Source of the DNA: Verrucomicrobiota bacterium
GTDB lineage: Bacteria > Verrucomicrobiota > Verrucomicrobiia > Limisphaerales > JAHDYP01
Direction: 5' to 3'
NCBI GenBank assembly: GCA_023383055.1
Contig: JAHDYP010000022.1
Coordinates: forward strand, 1 to 61,239
DNA length: 61,239 nucleotides
The stretch's first letter is position 1. Every line of letters begins with the position of its first letter. The notes under the pieces were generated by a model, which saw only the letters and a list, made by a program, of their open reading frames with translations, did not search any database and was not told where the DNA came from. The position numbers and the translations under genes are program-made. This document shows positions 7,548 through 17,800 of the stretch, piece after piece.

Positions 7548-10500
7548 ATGTTTACGCGCGCGGATCTTCGTGGCGGCCTGGCGGTCGCTTTCATCACTTA
7601 TCTTTCATTACACCATGGCGCTTTGCTGGGGCAGACGCCTTGGGCCTACGAAGTGCAGGCGAGCCCGCTGTCGGTCCAATTGCACCAACCGCTGAGCGTG
7701 GAGATCCGTGCCCTTGGCCCTGACGGTCAGACCCTGACGGATTGGGGAGGTGAAATCGATCTGCTGACGTTTCTCCCTTCATCCCCTTCGCCGGTCATCA
7801 GTGAGCTCCGCACTGACTTCGGGGCGAGCGCAATCGAGATCGCCAACCCAGCCCGCCGCGAGATCGACATCACGGGGTGGCGGTTCGAGACCTACGAAGA
7901 TCGCATTCGGGCTACACCGAACGTTACGCTCGTTTTCCCGGCCGGATCGGTGCTCCCCGCCGGCGGCACGGCGGTGTGGTCCACGGACGGCACACCCCCG
8001 GGGGCATTCCCGCGTCTGATCGCTCCCGATTGGTCCACGGGCGACGCGGTGCGGCTGATCGATTCCACCGGACAACGGGTGGATGAGGTCTACCTCCATT
8101 ACCGCCCGCCATTTCTCGGCCAACCTCTGTGGACCGGTGCGGCGCTGGGCAACTCGACCCTGAGCTCGACGCTGACTCGACGGGGCGCCGCGAACCACTT
8201 CCATGCGGCCGACTGGTCCCTGGAGCCTCCCACGCTGGGTGAAATCAATCCCGGCCTGGTGACGCCCTGGGAGGATACCGGCACCTGGCTTCGACCTCTT
8301 CCCGACCGCGTCACGTTCGTTCGGGGCGTCTGGGCCGGAACCGTCGAAACGACCCGGAGCGGAAACCCGGTCTACCTCGTCGCCGCCGACAGTTCCGGTC
8401 TCTCGGGGCGCAGCGCGTCCCTCGAGATTTTACCCTTACCGAAGCTCAGTCTGCTGCTGGAAGGTGGCCTGCCCGATTGTTCGGAATCGACCGCCGGCTT
8501 GGCGGGTCAACTCGTGGTTGGCATCCCGGCGGCTCGAGCCCTGGACACCACGATCCTGCTCGAAATCGCCGACACCAACGAATTCGTCCTTGCCCCGCGC
8601 GTCGTCATACCGGCCGGCTCGCTATCCGTATCTTTGACCGTCACGAACCTGGATGATACCCGGCCCGATGGCACGGCACGAGTGGCGTTGAGCGCGAGTG
8701 CGACTGGATTTCAGTCCGCCACCGCGTGGCTCTACAACGAAGACAACGAGCCCGGGACGCTTCACGTCTTCCCTCCCTTGGGCCTCGCGGAAGCCTCGGG
8801 GTTGTCAGACGAGCCTGGTCGGGTTTTCCTGGAAGCCCCCGCGAGCCATGACGTGGTGGTTCGCCTGACGGCCGATCCGCCTCTCGAGGTGCCGGGGACG
8901 ATCGTGATCCTGGCGGGCCAATCGTCCGCTCCGTTCGAAGTCAGGGTTGGCGCGAACGATTTCGTGGACCCCTCGCCCTGGGATGTCGCCATCCGCGCCA
9001 CCACACCCGGTTGGCCAACGGCAACCGCCCGCTGCCGGGTCCTCGACGACGATGACCCCGGCTACGATCTCTTGTTGCCGGAAAGCGTGGTCGAAGGTTC
9101 CCCTGCCGTCGGCCGGGTGCGCTTCAAGACGCCCCACGCCCAAGCCACCCGGATCGAGTTGGGATCGCTTTACGGCTACGTTAAGCTACCGCCGGAGGTG
9201 ACCCTCGAGCCTGGAGCCCTCGAGGCCGCCTTCGAGTTGGTCGTCCCCGACAACGACGAGTCCGGCTGGTATGGGCAAGAGACGATCTGGGCGCAGGTCC
9301 CCGGCATCCATGGCGTTTCCGGCAACACGATCGCGTACGACGACGAAGTGGCGATCGACCATCTCTTGGTGGATTGGCTCCTCAACGCCTATGTGGCCGG
9401 CGACCCCTTGCCGCTGACCATCATGCTGGCCGGCTTTGGCGGTGTCCCGCAACAGACCAATACGACAGCGCATTTGGATCTCCTGGGCGCCGGCGGCCTG
9501 GCCCAACTCTCCCCTGACTCGCAAAGCGTGCAACTGATCGGCGGTGTCTGGAAGGGGGTTGTGCGCTTCGAAGGCGCGGCCAGCGGTGTGCGGTTGCGTG
9601 TCACCGCCGCCAATCAGGTGTTCCTGTCCGCGCCGTTCACGATCCTGGCCGGGCACATCCTGTCGCTCGAACTGTCCGATTTCGCCTGGGATCCGGCCGG
9701 ACAACGGCTGCTCGCCCTCACTCCACCGGACGCGAATACCCCGGAGTCGGCACCCCGGCTTCTGGAGATCGATCCGGAAACGGGCCTGCCGGGGCGCAGC
9801 CTCGAGCTGCCGCAGGTGGCCGCCAGGATTGCCATAAGCGATGACGGAAGTCTGGCTTGGCTCGCCTCGTCGGCGGACACACTGCAGCGGATCGACCTCG
9901 TCAACTGGACCGTTGCGGGTGTGTTCGAGGCGGACCCCACCGCCACCTCGTCCGAAATACCGTTGCTGGCGGTTGTCCCCGGGCAGCCCGAGCAAGTGCT
10001 TGCCGTCATCGGCCGAGTCCGCGCCGGCACGCCCGGGACGGTCTGGTCAATGGCCCTCTTCGATCACGGCGCGATACTCGCCCACGAGGTGGCGCTGCCC
10101 CAAGGCGGGCGGCAGGTCAGCGATCTTTTGCTGTCTCCCGCCGGTCATCCCGCCTATGTGCTGACCGACGAAGGCAACACGATCCTCGAGCTCGAGCTCG
10201 CCGCGGCCGGGCTCACGCTCGCGAAATCGGTCGCGGAACCCCCGTTCACCTACTACGGCGCTTCGACGTTGTCCTGGCTTGACGGAAAACTCTATCGCGG
10301 TGACGGCACGGTGTTCGCAACGGATCAGGACCTGTCGCCGCTGGGCCGACTGCCGGTCTTCTATTCGGCCATGGGCTGCGCCGTTCCTGAACAGAATGCC
10401 ATGCTTTTCCTCACCACCGAAGGCGACCTGCAACGATTCGATGTGGCGGCCGGCGAACTCACCGGGAGCCATGGCCTCCCCCATCATGGTTTCTTTCCCG

Positions 10501-13500
10501 GCCGGTTGGTCCGGTGGGGGTCCGGCGGTTTGGGCATGCATGTGCCGCAGTTCAAGGAGCTCACCCTGTTCACTTCCCCGATGCTCGCCGCGGTCTCTTC
10601 CGATCTGCGGCTTACCGTCCAGGCACCGGAGTTCGCCGAACAGGACCTCTGTGGCGGTTACGGTGGAGCCGCGGAATGGGATTGGGAGTTCGCCGTGACC
10701 AACCACGGTCCCGGCACGGTCGAAGGCGTTGTGCTGACCCTCAGCACGGGCGAAACCCACCCGTTCGGGACGTTGCTCAACGGACAGGGCGCCCGGTGCA
10801 CCGTGCACCGCACCGGCAACGTGGGGGTTCACCTCGCCCAAGCCACCCTGCGTTGCTTGGGAACGGAGACCGCGCCCGACGACAACTCCGCCACCGTGGT
10901 CACCCGGGTGCGCGCCAACGAGAGTTCCTCGACCCGCCAACTGATCTTCGGCATGACAGACCTGGCGGCTTCGCCCGCCGGCGATCGGCTCGCCGTGTCA
11001 GTGGCTCGCAGCGCCGGCGATGTGCGGGATGGCGTGGCCATCATCGATCCGGACACGGCCACCGTCGAGCGGTTCTTACCTGTCGGGTCGGACCCTCACC
11101 GTCTTGTCTTCACCGACGACGGCGCGCTGCTCTACGTGCAACTGGGCACCAATCGGCTGGTGCGCTGGAATCTCAGTGCCAACCAGCCGGACTTGCAGCT
11201 GACTTTCCCCGATCAGACGCTGTTCCAAGTCATTCCCGTCCCCGGTTCGCGCCACGCCTTCGTGGCCGCCACCTCTTCCAGGACCGTGGTCATGGATGAC
11301 AATCTGCCGCGCCCGCAATCCGTGGAAGGTCAGGCAACGGAACGCTGGTTGGGTTGGGCCGACGGTGAACTTTGGATCGCCGAGCCCGGCCAACTCCTCC
11401 CATCCTCCCTCGCGGCGGATGGGCTTCACCCGTTGTCCACCCCCATCAGCTATACCCCAGCGTCTGGCAGCATGGAGTTCGTCTCCGACGGCGCTCGGCT
11501 TTGCTTCGCTGGCGAGGTCTACGACACTGACACGCGCACCGTCGTGGCCGCTATGCCGTGGGGCCTGCCGTGCGTGGACACCAGCCACAACGCGCTTTTC
11601 GTTGGCGACTGGCGGAAGCTCGTGCGTTACCAGCGCTCCTCGCTGACGCCGCAGGCCGAACAACTCCTGGTCGAGACGTTCGACTTTCCGAGTGATCCCG
11701 TTCGCTGGGGCGCCGATGGACTTGCCGTGCGCACTCCCCAGCAACAACTGCTGATCCTCCGTTCGCCGCTCGTACCCCGGGCGGTCGACCTCGACCTCGC
11801 CATCTCGGTGGCTGCGCCGGACCTGTTCCGACCCTACGCGACCCAGGATTGGACGGTGACGATCACCAACCGTTCCGGCGTCGTCGTTCCGCGCACGCTG
11901 TTGTTCATCGAGTTCGACGGTGGTTTCCGCGACCTCGAGGTGCTGGGTCTGCCCACCAGGTGTTTTAGCCAGACTCACACCGCGGACCTCACCGGTCTGG
12001 GTCCGGGCCAGTCGCTCACGCTGCTCCTGCGCGGCTGGACCCTGCAAACGCAGAACTATCTGACTCTGCGGACGCTCTCCTCCGCCAACCTCCTGAAGCC
12101 GGAAGACGCCACGGTCTCGGTTACAGCCTACCCGTTGCTGGCACAGGCCCACGTCAAGGTTGCCGTAGCCGCTCCCAGCAACCCGGTGACACCCGGCGTA
12201 CCTTTCACCGCTCCGATCACCGTGTTGAACACGGGCCCGGACAAGGTCTCGCTCGCCTATCTGCGTCCCGCACTGAGCCCGGGGCTGGAAATCCTGAGTT
12301 GGTCGGCCGAAGATCACTCGACCACCACAAACGCCGAATTCGAACTCGGCGCGCTCGCCATGGGCCAATCCAGAACGGTCGAAGCCCTGTTCCTGCCCAG
12401 GTCCGCCGGACTGCTCGCGTTTAAACTGAGCGCCTACGGCGACTTTGACGATTACGACTCCGCTCATGCCTGGGACGGCGCGGTCGTCTACGCGCCTGTT
12501 CCGGATGACGGCGTGACCCCGATGTTGGAGTTGAACGCCCCTGCACCACGGGTACTGGCCTACGACGCCTCGCGAGACGAAGTCCTCGCCGCCTTCCCGG
12601 ATCATACACGGAATCTGCTCACCCTCGACCCGGAGACATTTCAGCCCCGCCAGCGAATCGCCTTGCCGGAGCAGGCTGAGTTTGTTGCCCCCGCCCAGGA
12701 TGGAATCCACGCCTGGATCTCCTTCGCCGGAGGAGCGGGCATGCGGGTCAACCTGCGGGACGGCACCAGCACGGCACCCTTCCCTTATCACTCCTCCCAG
12801 AGCCCGGTGCACCATGTCACCGCCGTGCCCGGCCACCCTGAGACACTCGTCGTGGCTCTCACCCCGGGCTTTGGCGGCAACACGGTCTTACGGTGCTTCG
12901 ACAACGGTATCGCCCGCCCCGCTGACTACGGGCCGCTCGGCTGGTCCGGCGGCGGCGTCTCATCGCTCTTCACCCCCGACGGCCGCCTTTTCGTTGCGTC
13001 CTCCCAGCTTCTGCGGGAGCTCGCCCTCAGCGCCTCGGGCTTCACCGAAATCCGCAACCTCGATGCGCTCTCCGTCTACTCCGGCAATTCTCTCAGCTTC
13101 GCGTCGGACCGACTTTTCTACCTGGAGGGGCGGGTCGTCGATCTCGAGACCGCCACCGCCGACGACAGCCTCCACCCGCGGTACCCGCTCGTGGCCGATG
13201 TCACGACGGGCCTGGCCTACTCTTCGGATGCCCGGCTCCAGGCTCGGGCTGCCGATACCCTTCGCCTCCTCTGGTCATTCGACTGGCCGAACGCCCCCTG
13301 GTCCGGTGCCAGTCTCGGGTCCCTGGGTCAACATGGTCTCTTCATCCTTGCCGACCGCCTCGCCCTGGTTCGACCCAACCGCTTCGACCCCCGAACCACC
13401 GACCTCGCCATCGGGGCCACCGCGCCCTCCGAGACGGAGGTGACGGCGGCCGGTTTCATCCTGGACTGGGCCGTCACCAACCGCTCCAGCTGGACCGCTC

Positions 13501-14615
13501 AGGACACGACGCTCGCGATCACCCTCACGGACGGACTTCGGTTCGGCCCGGACAGCGGCGCCGAGGGCCTGCAGGTGGCGACCTTTTCCCTGGGCGACCT
13601 CGAACGCAACGCGGCGTCGCGATTGCTGATCGTCGCGAACACCGCCGGCCCGCAAGCCATCACGCTGGAGTTGATGTCGTCCACACCCGAGAGCAATCCG
13701 GCCGACAACATCGTTCAACAACCGATCCACGTCTTGGCCCCGCCCCTCTGTTTCATTGACCACTTCCAAATGCCCGAGGGAGCTCGGCACAACCACGAAG
13801 CGCTGCAAGCCTGGCTGTCTCGCCCCACGCCCGAACCCTTGTATCTGGACTACACAATCACTCCGATCACGGCCCAGGCTGACGACTTCCATGGCCTGCA
13901 AGGTCAGGTCTTCTTCTTCCCGGGTAGCGATCGCGCCACCGTCGTGTCTGTTCGGGACGATATCCAGCCTGAGTTCGACGAAACCGCCGTCGTCGACTTC
14001 AGCTCCTCCCAGGTCGCCCTCTTCAACCCCTCGATCAACCTCACCCTCCTGAACGACGATTGGCCGGTCGTGCAAATCACCCCGCTCACGCTACCCGAAG
14101 GCAATGTCGGCACCGGCCTGGCCAACCTGTCCGTCCGCCTCAGTCCAACCGCTCCGTTCCCGGTCGAAGCCCGCTTCGGCACCACCCCGCTCAGCGCGAC
14201 TCCCCACGAGGACTACGAACCGCGCACGGGTTGGTTGCGCTTCGAGCCCGGCCAAAGCCAGGCCACGTTCGTCGTGCCGTACCACGGTGACACGGTCCTG
14301 GAACCGTCGGAAACGGTTCAACTGACCTTGTTGCAGGTTGAAAAGGGTTTGTTCGGCGGCGCGGGTGGACTTCTGACCCTCCGCAACGATGACCCCGTTC
14401 CCGCCATCAGCATCCGGCGCCGGGATCCCGCAACGCTGTCCGTCGTCGCGGACACGGCGCCGGGCCTCACCTATCGCCTCGAATCCGTCACGAACCTCAC
14501 CCGGGGCAACTGGACTGTCAGATCCGCGGCCCTGCAGGGAACCGGGAATCCCGTCGCTTTCGACGTTCCGGCCTCGACCAATCTCCAAACCTACTTCCGT
14601 GTCATGGCTCAGTAA
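7548..14615 (+). CDS. Giant secreted protein: lamin-tail, propeller-like, DUF11/CARDB-like and Calx-beta regions
   Basis: A 2355-residue protein starting at MFTRADLRGG with a signal peptide ending near GALLGQ. Residues about 80-180 look like a lamin-tail (LTD) fold: AIEIANPARREIDITGW and AVRLIDSTGQRVDEVYL. Several beta-sandwich stretches follow. Two or three blocks resemble YVTN-type propeller blades (LLEIDPETGLPG, VAIIDPDTATVERFLPVGSDP, LLTLDPETF), each followed by DUF11/CARDB-like segments (LDLAISVAAPDLF, TDLAIGATAPSET). Near the end are two Calx-beta repeats (VVQITPLTLPEGN, PHEDYEPRTGWLRFEPGQSQATF in parts). The C-terminal module YRLESVTNLTRGNWT ends in YFRVMAQ. Probably an extracellular adhesin or matrix protein; the substrate is unknown. 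Confidence 0.88.
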   Translation: MFTRADLRGGLAVAFITYLSLHHGALLGQTPWAYEVQASPLSVQLHQPLSVEIRALGPDGQTLTDWGGEIDLLTFLPSSPSPVISELRTDFGASAIEIANPARREIDITGWRFETYEDRIRATPNVTLVFPAGSVLPAGGTAVWSTDGTPPGAFPRLIAPDWSTGDAVRLIDSTGQRVDEVYLHYRPPFLGQPLWTGAALGNSTLSSTLTRRGAANHFHAADWSLEPPTLGEINPGLVTPWEDTGTWLRPLPDRVTFVRGVWAGTVETTRSGNPVYLVAADSSGLSGRSASLEILPLPKLSLLLEGGLPDCSESTAGLAGQLVVGIPAARALDTTILLEIADTNEFVLAPRVVIPAGSLSVSLTVTNLDDTRPDGTARVALSASATGFQSATAWLYNEDNEPGTLHVFPPLGLAEASGLSDEPGRVFLEAPASHDVVVRLTADPPLEVPGTIVILAGQSSAPFEVRVGANDFVDPSPWDVAIRATTPGWPTATARCRVLDDDDPGYDLLLPESVVEGSPAVGRVRFKTPHAQATRIELGSLYGYVKLPPEVTLEPGALEAAFELVVPDNDESGWYGQETIWAQVPGIHGVSGNTIAYDDEVAIDHLLVDWLLNAYVAGDPLPLTIMLAGFGGVPQQTNTTAHLDLLGAGGLAQLSPDSQSVQLIGGVWKGVVRFEGAASGVRLRVTAANQVFLSAPFTILAGHILSLELSDFAWDPAGQRLLALTPPDANTPESAPRLLEIDPETGLPGRSLELPQVAARIAISDDGSLAWLASSADTLQRIDLVNWTVAGVFEADPTATSSEIPLLAVVPGQPEQVLAVIGRVRAGTPGTVWSMALFDHGAILAHEVALPQGGRQVSDLLLSPAGHPAYVLTDEGNTILELELAAAGLTLAKSVAEPPFTYYGASTLSWLDGKLYRGDGTVFATDQDLSPLGRLPVFYSAMGCAVPEQNAMLFLTTEGDLQRFDVAAGELTGSHGLPHHGFFPGRLVRWGSGGLGMHVPQFKELTLFTSPMLAAVSSDLRLTVQAPEFAEQDLCGGYGGAAEWDWEFAVTNHGPGTVEGVVLTLSTGETHPFGTLLNGQGARCTVHRTGNVGVHLAQATLRCLGTETAPDDNSATVVTRVRANESSSTRQLIFGMTDLAASPAGDRLAVSVARSAGDVRDGVAIIDPDTATVERFLPVGSDPHRLVFTDDGALLYVQLGTNRLVRWNLSANQPDLQLTFPDQTLFQVIPVPGSRHAFVAATSSRTVVMDDNLPRPQSVEGQATERWLGWADGELWIAEPGQLLPSSLAADGLHPLSTPISYTPASGSMEFVSDGARLCFAGEVYDTDTRTVVAAMPWGLPCVDTSHNALFVGDWRKLVRYQRSSLTPQAEQLLVETFDFPSDPVRWGADGLAVRTPQQQLLILRSPLVPRAVDLDLAISVAAPDLFRPYATQDWTVTITNRSGVVVPRTLLFIEFDGGFRDLEVLGLPTRCFSQTHTADLTGLGPGQSLTLLLRGWTLQTQNYLTLRTLSSANLLKPEDATVSVTAYPLLAQAHVKVAVAAPSNPVTPGVPFTAPITVLNTGPDKVSLAYLRPALSPGLEILSWSAEDHSTTTNAEFELGALAMGQSRTVEALFLPRSAGLLAFKLSAYGDFDDYDSAHAWDGAVVYAPVPDDGVTPMLELNAPAPRVLAYDASRDEVLAAFPDHTRNLLTLDPETFQPRQRIALPEQAEFVAPAQDGIHAWISFAGGAGMRVNLRDGTSTAPFPYHSSQSPVHHVTAVPGHPETLVVALTPGFGGNTVLRCFDNGIARPADYGPLGWSGGGVSSLFTPDGRLFVASSQLLRELALSASGFTEIRNLDALSVYSGNSLSFASDRLFYLEGRVVDLETATADDSLHPRYPLVADVTTGLAYSSDARLQARAADTLRLLWSFDWPNAPWSGASLGSLGQHGLFILADRLALVRPNRFDPRTTDLAIGATAPSETEVTAAGFILDWAVTNRSSWTAQDTTLAITLTDGLRFGPDSGAEGLQVATFSLGDLERNAASRLLIVANTAGPQAITLELMSSTPESNPADNIVQQPIHVLAPPLCFIDHFQMPEGARHNHEALQAWLSRPTPEPLYLDYTITPITAQADDFHGLQGQVFFFPGSDRATVVSVRDDIQPEFDETAVVDFSSSQVALFNPSINLTLLNDDWPVVQITPLTLPEGNVGTGLANLSVRLSPTAPFPVEARFGTTPLSATPHEDYEPRTGWLRFEPGQSQATFVVPYHGDTVLEPSETVQLTLLQVEKGLFGGAGGLLTLRNDDPVPAISIRRRDPATLSVVADTAPGLTYRLESVTNLTRGNWTVRSAALQGTGNPVAFDVPASTNLQTYFRVMAQ

Positions 14616-14856
14616 CGGCCGCGTGAAGTTCCGGTGGGGTGGTGGGCTCTTCTGAGCATCCACGGTTTCCCCAACCCCCAATCCTCAATCCCCCGGCCCG
14701 CGGGAGGAGCCCATGCCGCCTTTCCCGCATAAGCCAACGAAGTCCCTCAGCTTCGCCGGTGCGATCGGCGGCCGGCATTGACCTATTTCCGATCATCTGA
14801 TATATGGGGTCGCATAGTTCGACGATTCTAATTCCATACTTCCCACGGAGGATCCT
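14616..14856. other. Intergenic region between the two giant secreted-protein genes
   Basis: No gene is apparent. A GGAGG Shine-Dalgarno site at 14847-14851, five bases before the ATG at 14857, is one of the clearest in the window and fixes the next start. A short C-rich tract around 14668-14705 resembles the low-complexity text found near 4352-4400. Confidence 0.5.
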
Positions 14857-17800
14857 ATGAACGCGTCCACTTCCCGTCGTATCGCCCTTTCATGGCTCAG
14901 CCTTTTCTGGTTGGCCTGTCTGGCTCAGACCGGCCTTCGAGCTGACGAACCCTCACCCGAGCCGGGGTCAGTGATCTGGCATCTGCCGCTCGAGGGGCTG
15001 GCAAGCACGATTGCCCTCGGCGAGAACGGACAGCTATATACCACCGTGGACGACCGATTGCTGGCGCTGAGCGCCGAGGGGCAATTGTTGTGGGAACACC
15101 GATCGGATGGCTGGCCATTCGGTTTCTCACCCATGATCACGGATGGCGGTCTGGTGCTGGTGGCGACCGAGATCAGTTGGACGTCGCCAGGCAGCTTCCA
15201 GGTCCAGGCCGTGTCACCGGATGGTCAGGTCGCTTGGGAGTTGGAGGAATTTGCCCTCGCGCGCATCCCGGCGGCGATGCCGGGCGGCGATATCCTGTTG
15301 TTCTCCGAACCCTTTGGTGAACCGCCGCAGGCGCACCGATTTGGAGCGGCCGGTGCCCAGCTCTGGCAGCAGCCGATCTCGGCTCTGAATTGGTTCGGCA
15401 GTCCTTCGGTGCGAGGCGACGGGGTCTTCTTTCTGCCGGGTGGGCACTGTGCCGGGCCGGACGGTTCAGTCATCTGGGACTTGTATCATGGCGAAGCTTG
15501 TTCCCCTGCCGCCATGGGGCGGGACGGCACCGCGTATTTCAGCACCGTGCCAGGCGCGACCGCGCCCACGGATCGACTGATCGCCAGAGCCACCGACGGA
15601 TCGATCCGATGGGAGTATCCCGCCGGTTCAGTGGCTTCATCGCCGGCGATCATGCCGGACGACTCGGTGGTGTTCGGGACGGCGAGCGGGAAGATGGTGC
15701 GGTTGGACAAGGACGGAGCCCTGCTCTGGGAACAGGAAGCGGGCGCGCTCGTCACATCGTCGCCGGCGATCACGGCGGACGGCTTGATCTGGTGCGGCAC
15801 CGAGGTCGGCCGTTTCTTCGCCCTCAATGGCGACGACGGAACGGTGCGGTGGGACTGGGCTCTGGGCGCCTCCGTGCATACCTCGCCCGCCGTGGGTCCT
15901 GACGGACGGGTCTACATCGCGGTGGCCGGCGCCGGAGTGTACGCGATTCAAGGCGCGGCCGGACCGGCCGAATCCGCATGGCCGATGTACCGGCACGACG
16001 CCGCGCGCCGCGCGCGCAATGGTGTCGTATTGCAGGTCCCTGGTGCTCCGACCGCGGTTACCGCCGGGGAGGGATTCGAACGCGGTGCGGTTGCGGTGTC
16101 GTGGCCTTCGGTGCCCGGGGCTGAGCACTATGAGCTCTGGCGTGGCATCACGCCCGACGAGGGAGCGATGTCAAAGTTGGCGGAGCGCATCAGCGGACCG
16201 ACTCAGTTCGTGGACAGAACGTGTGAGTTCGAGCAGCCATACCATTACCGAGTGCGGGCCGGCAATGGCGCCGGGCTTTCGCCGTTGAGCGATGCGGTCG
16301 AGGGAAAACAGTCCACCCGCCGCTGGGTTCGCACGTTCGAGAGTCTCCCGTGCACACCACCCGCTCTGGGTGATGACGGGCTCTTGCGGGTGATCCTACA
16401 GGGAACAGGCGAACCGTTCGTGAATCGACTGGCGGCGGTTGACGCGGACGGCGCGATCCGCTGGGAGATCGAGGCCGGTTCGGTGGTCAGCGGCCCGGTG
16501 TTGGGCCGGGATGGCACCGCGTATTTCGTGACTTGGGAGGCGGTCGTCGCCGTCGACGATCGCGGAGCAACACAGTGGACGAGCCCGCTCCCGGCGGCGG
16601 CGAGTCCGCCCGACTTCAGCCCGAACGCGCTCGCGCTGACCGGGGACGGCGAGTTGGTGGTGGCGGCGCGTCCGAACTGTTTGTACTGGTACCGTGCCAC
16701 GGGCACATGGATCCGGACGACCAGCACGCAAGTACAGTCGGAACCGGTGGTGGTGGTGACCGAGGACGGCGGGGTCTGCGTGTCGGGCAAGCCGCTCAAC
16801 CTCTCCATGTTCGAGCGCAACGGCCTTCCACGCTGGCATCTCACCTCGCAGAATGCGCGCTCGATGGCCGGAGGACCGGACGGTTCGATCATCGCGGCGG
16901 GCAACGGACAACTGATTTCGAAGGCCCCCTCGGGAACGCTCGCTTGGACCTGGCGATATGGTCAGGACCACGTGCAGGCGTTTGCGCCGGTGATTGGCCC
17001 GGACGGAACGATCTATGTCGCGACGCCAGGCACCGGGCTGTCCGCGGTCAGCAAAGACGGTTTGCCTCTGTGGACCGAGCGAATCCCGCAACTCAGCAGC
17101 AGCCCGGCACTGCTCGAGGACGGCACGCTGCTGGTCTATCGCGGGAACCGGCTTTCCGCCTACGGCCCCGACGGCGCTCCCCTGTGGGAGGTCTCTCTCC
17201 CGAGCACGAATCCGTTCGTCGGGAGCGGTTCGCCGATAGTCGCGCCGGATGGGACCATCTATGCCGTCGGCGGCACGAACCTGCTGTGCCTGATCGGTTC
17301 CTCGCCCCTGGCCGCCCCTGGCTGGCCCGCTTCCCGGCGGGATGCCCGCCAGACCGGGAACCTGGCGAGTCCTTCGCCCGCGCCGGCCGCGCTGCTCAAT
17401 GTGTCAGCGAGCGAGGGAACGTCCGTAAATCAGATACGGCTAAGCTGGGCTCCCAATCCGGACATTGCCTGGGTGGAGGTCTGGCGTTCGCCGGGCGACA
17501 ACTTGAGTGCGGCCGTTCAGATCGGCGTGGCGGCTCCGGGTGAATTCGAGTACCACGATTCCGGGCTCCACCCCGGCGAGATTTGCCATTATTGGCTCCG
17601 GGCACGAAACGATGCCGGAACGAACGATTTCACTGAAACGCTCCGCGGCTACGCCTCGGCGGATACCCGGCAGCTTTGGGTCTATGAGGCCGCCACAAAC
17701 CTGTCTGCGCCGGCGCTGGGGCTGGGCGACACCATGCTCGTGGCAAGGGCGGACGGCGTCTTGCTGGCCATCGACGACCAGGGCGCGGTGGCATGGAGTT

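Noticed and set aside
11076..12836. Long minus-strand open frame inside the giant secreted-protein gene
   Set aside because: It is antisense to readable propeller and DUF11-like sequence, and its own translation is Arg/Gly/Gln-rich with no domain.
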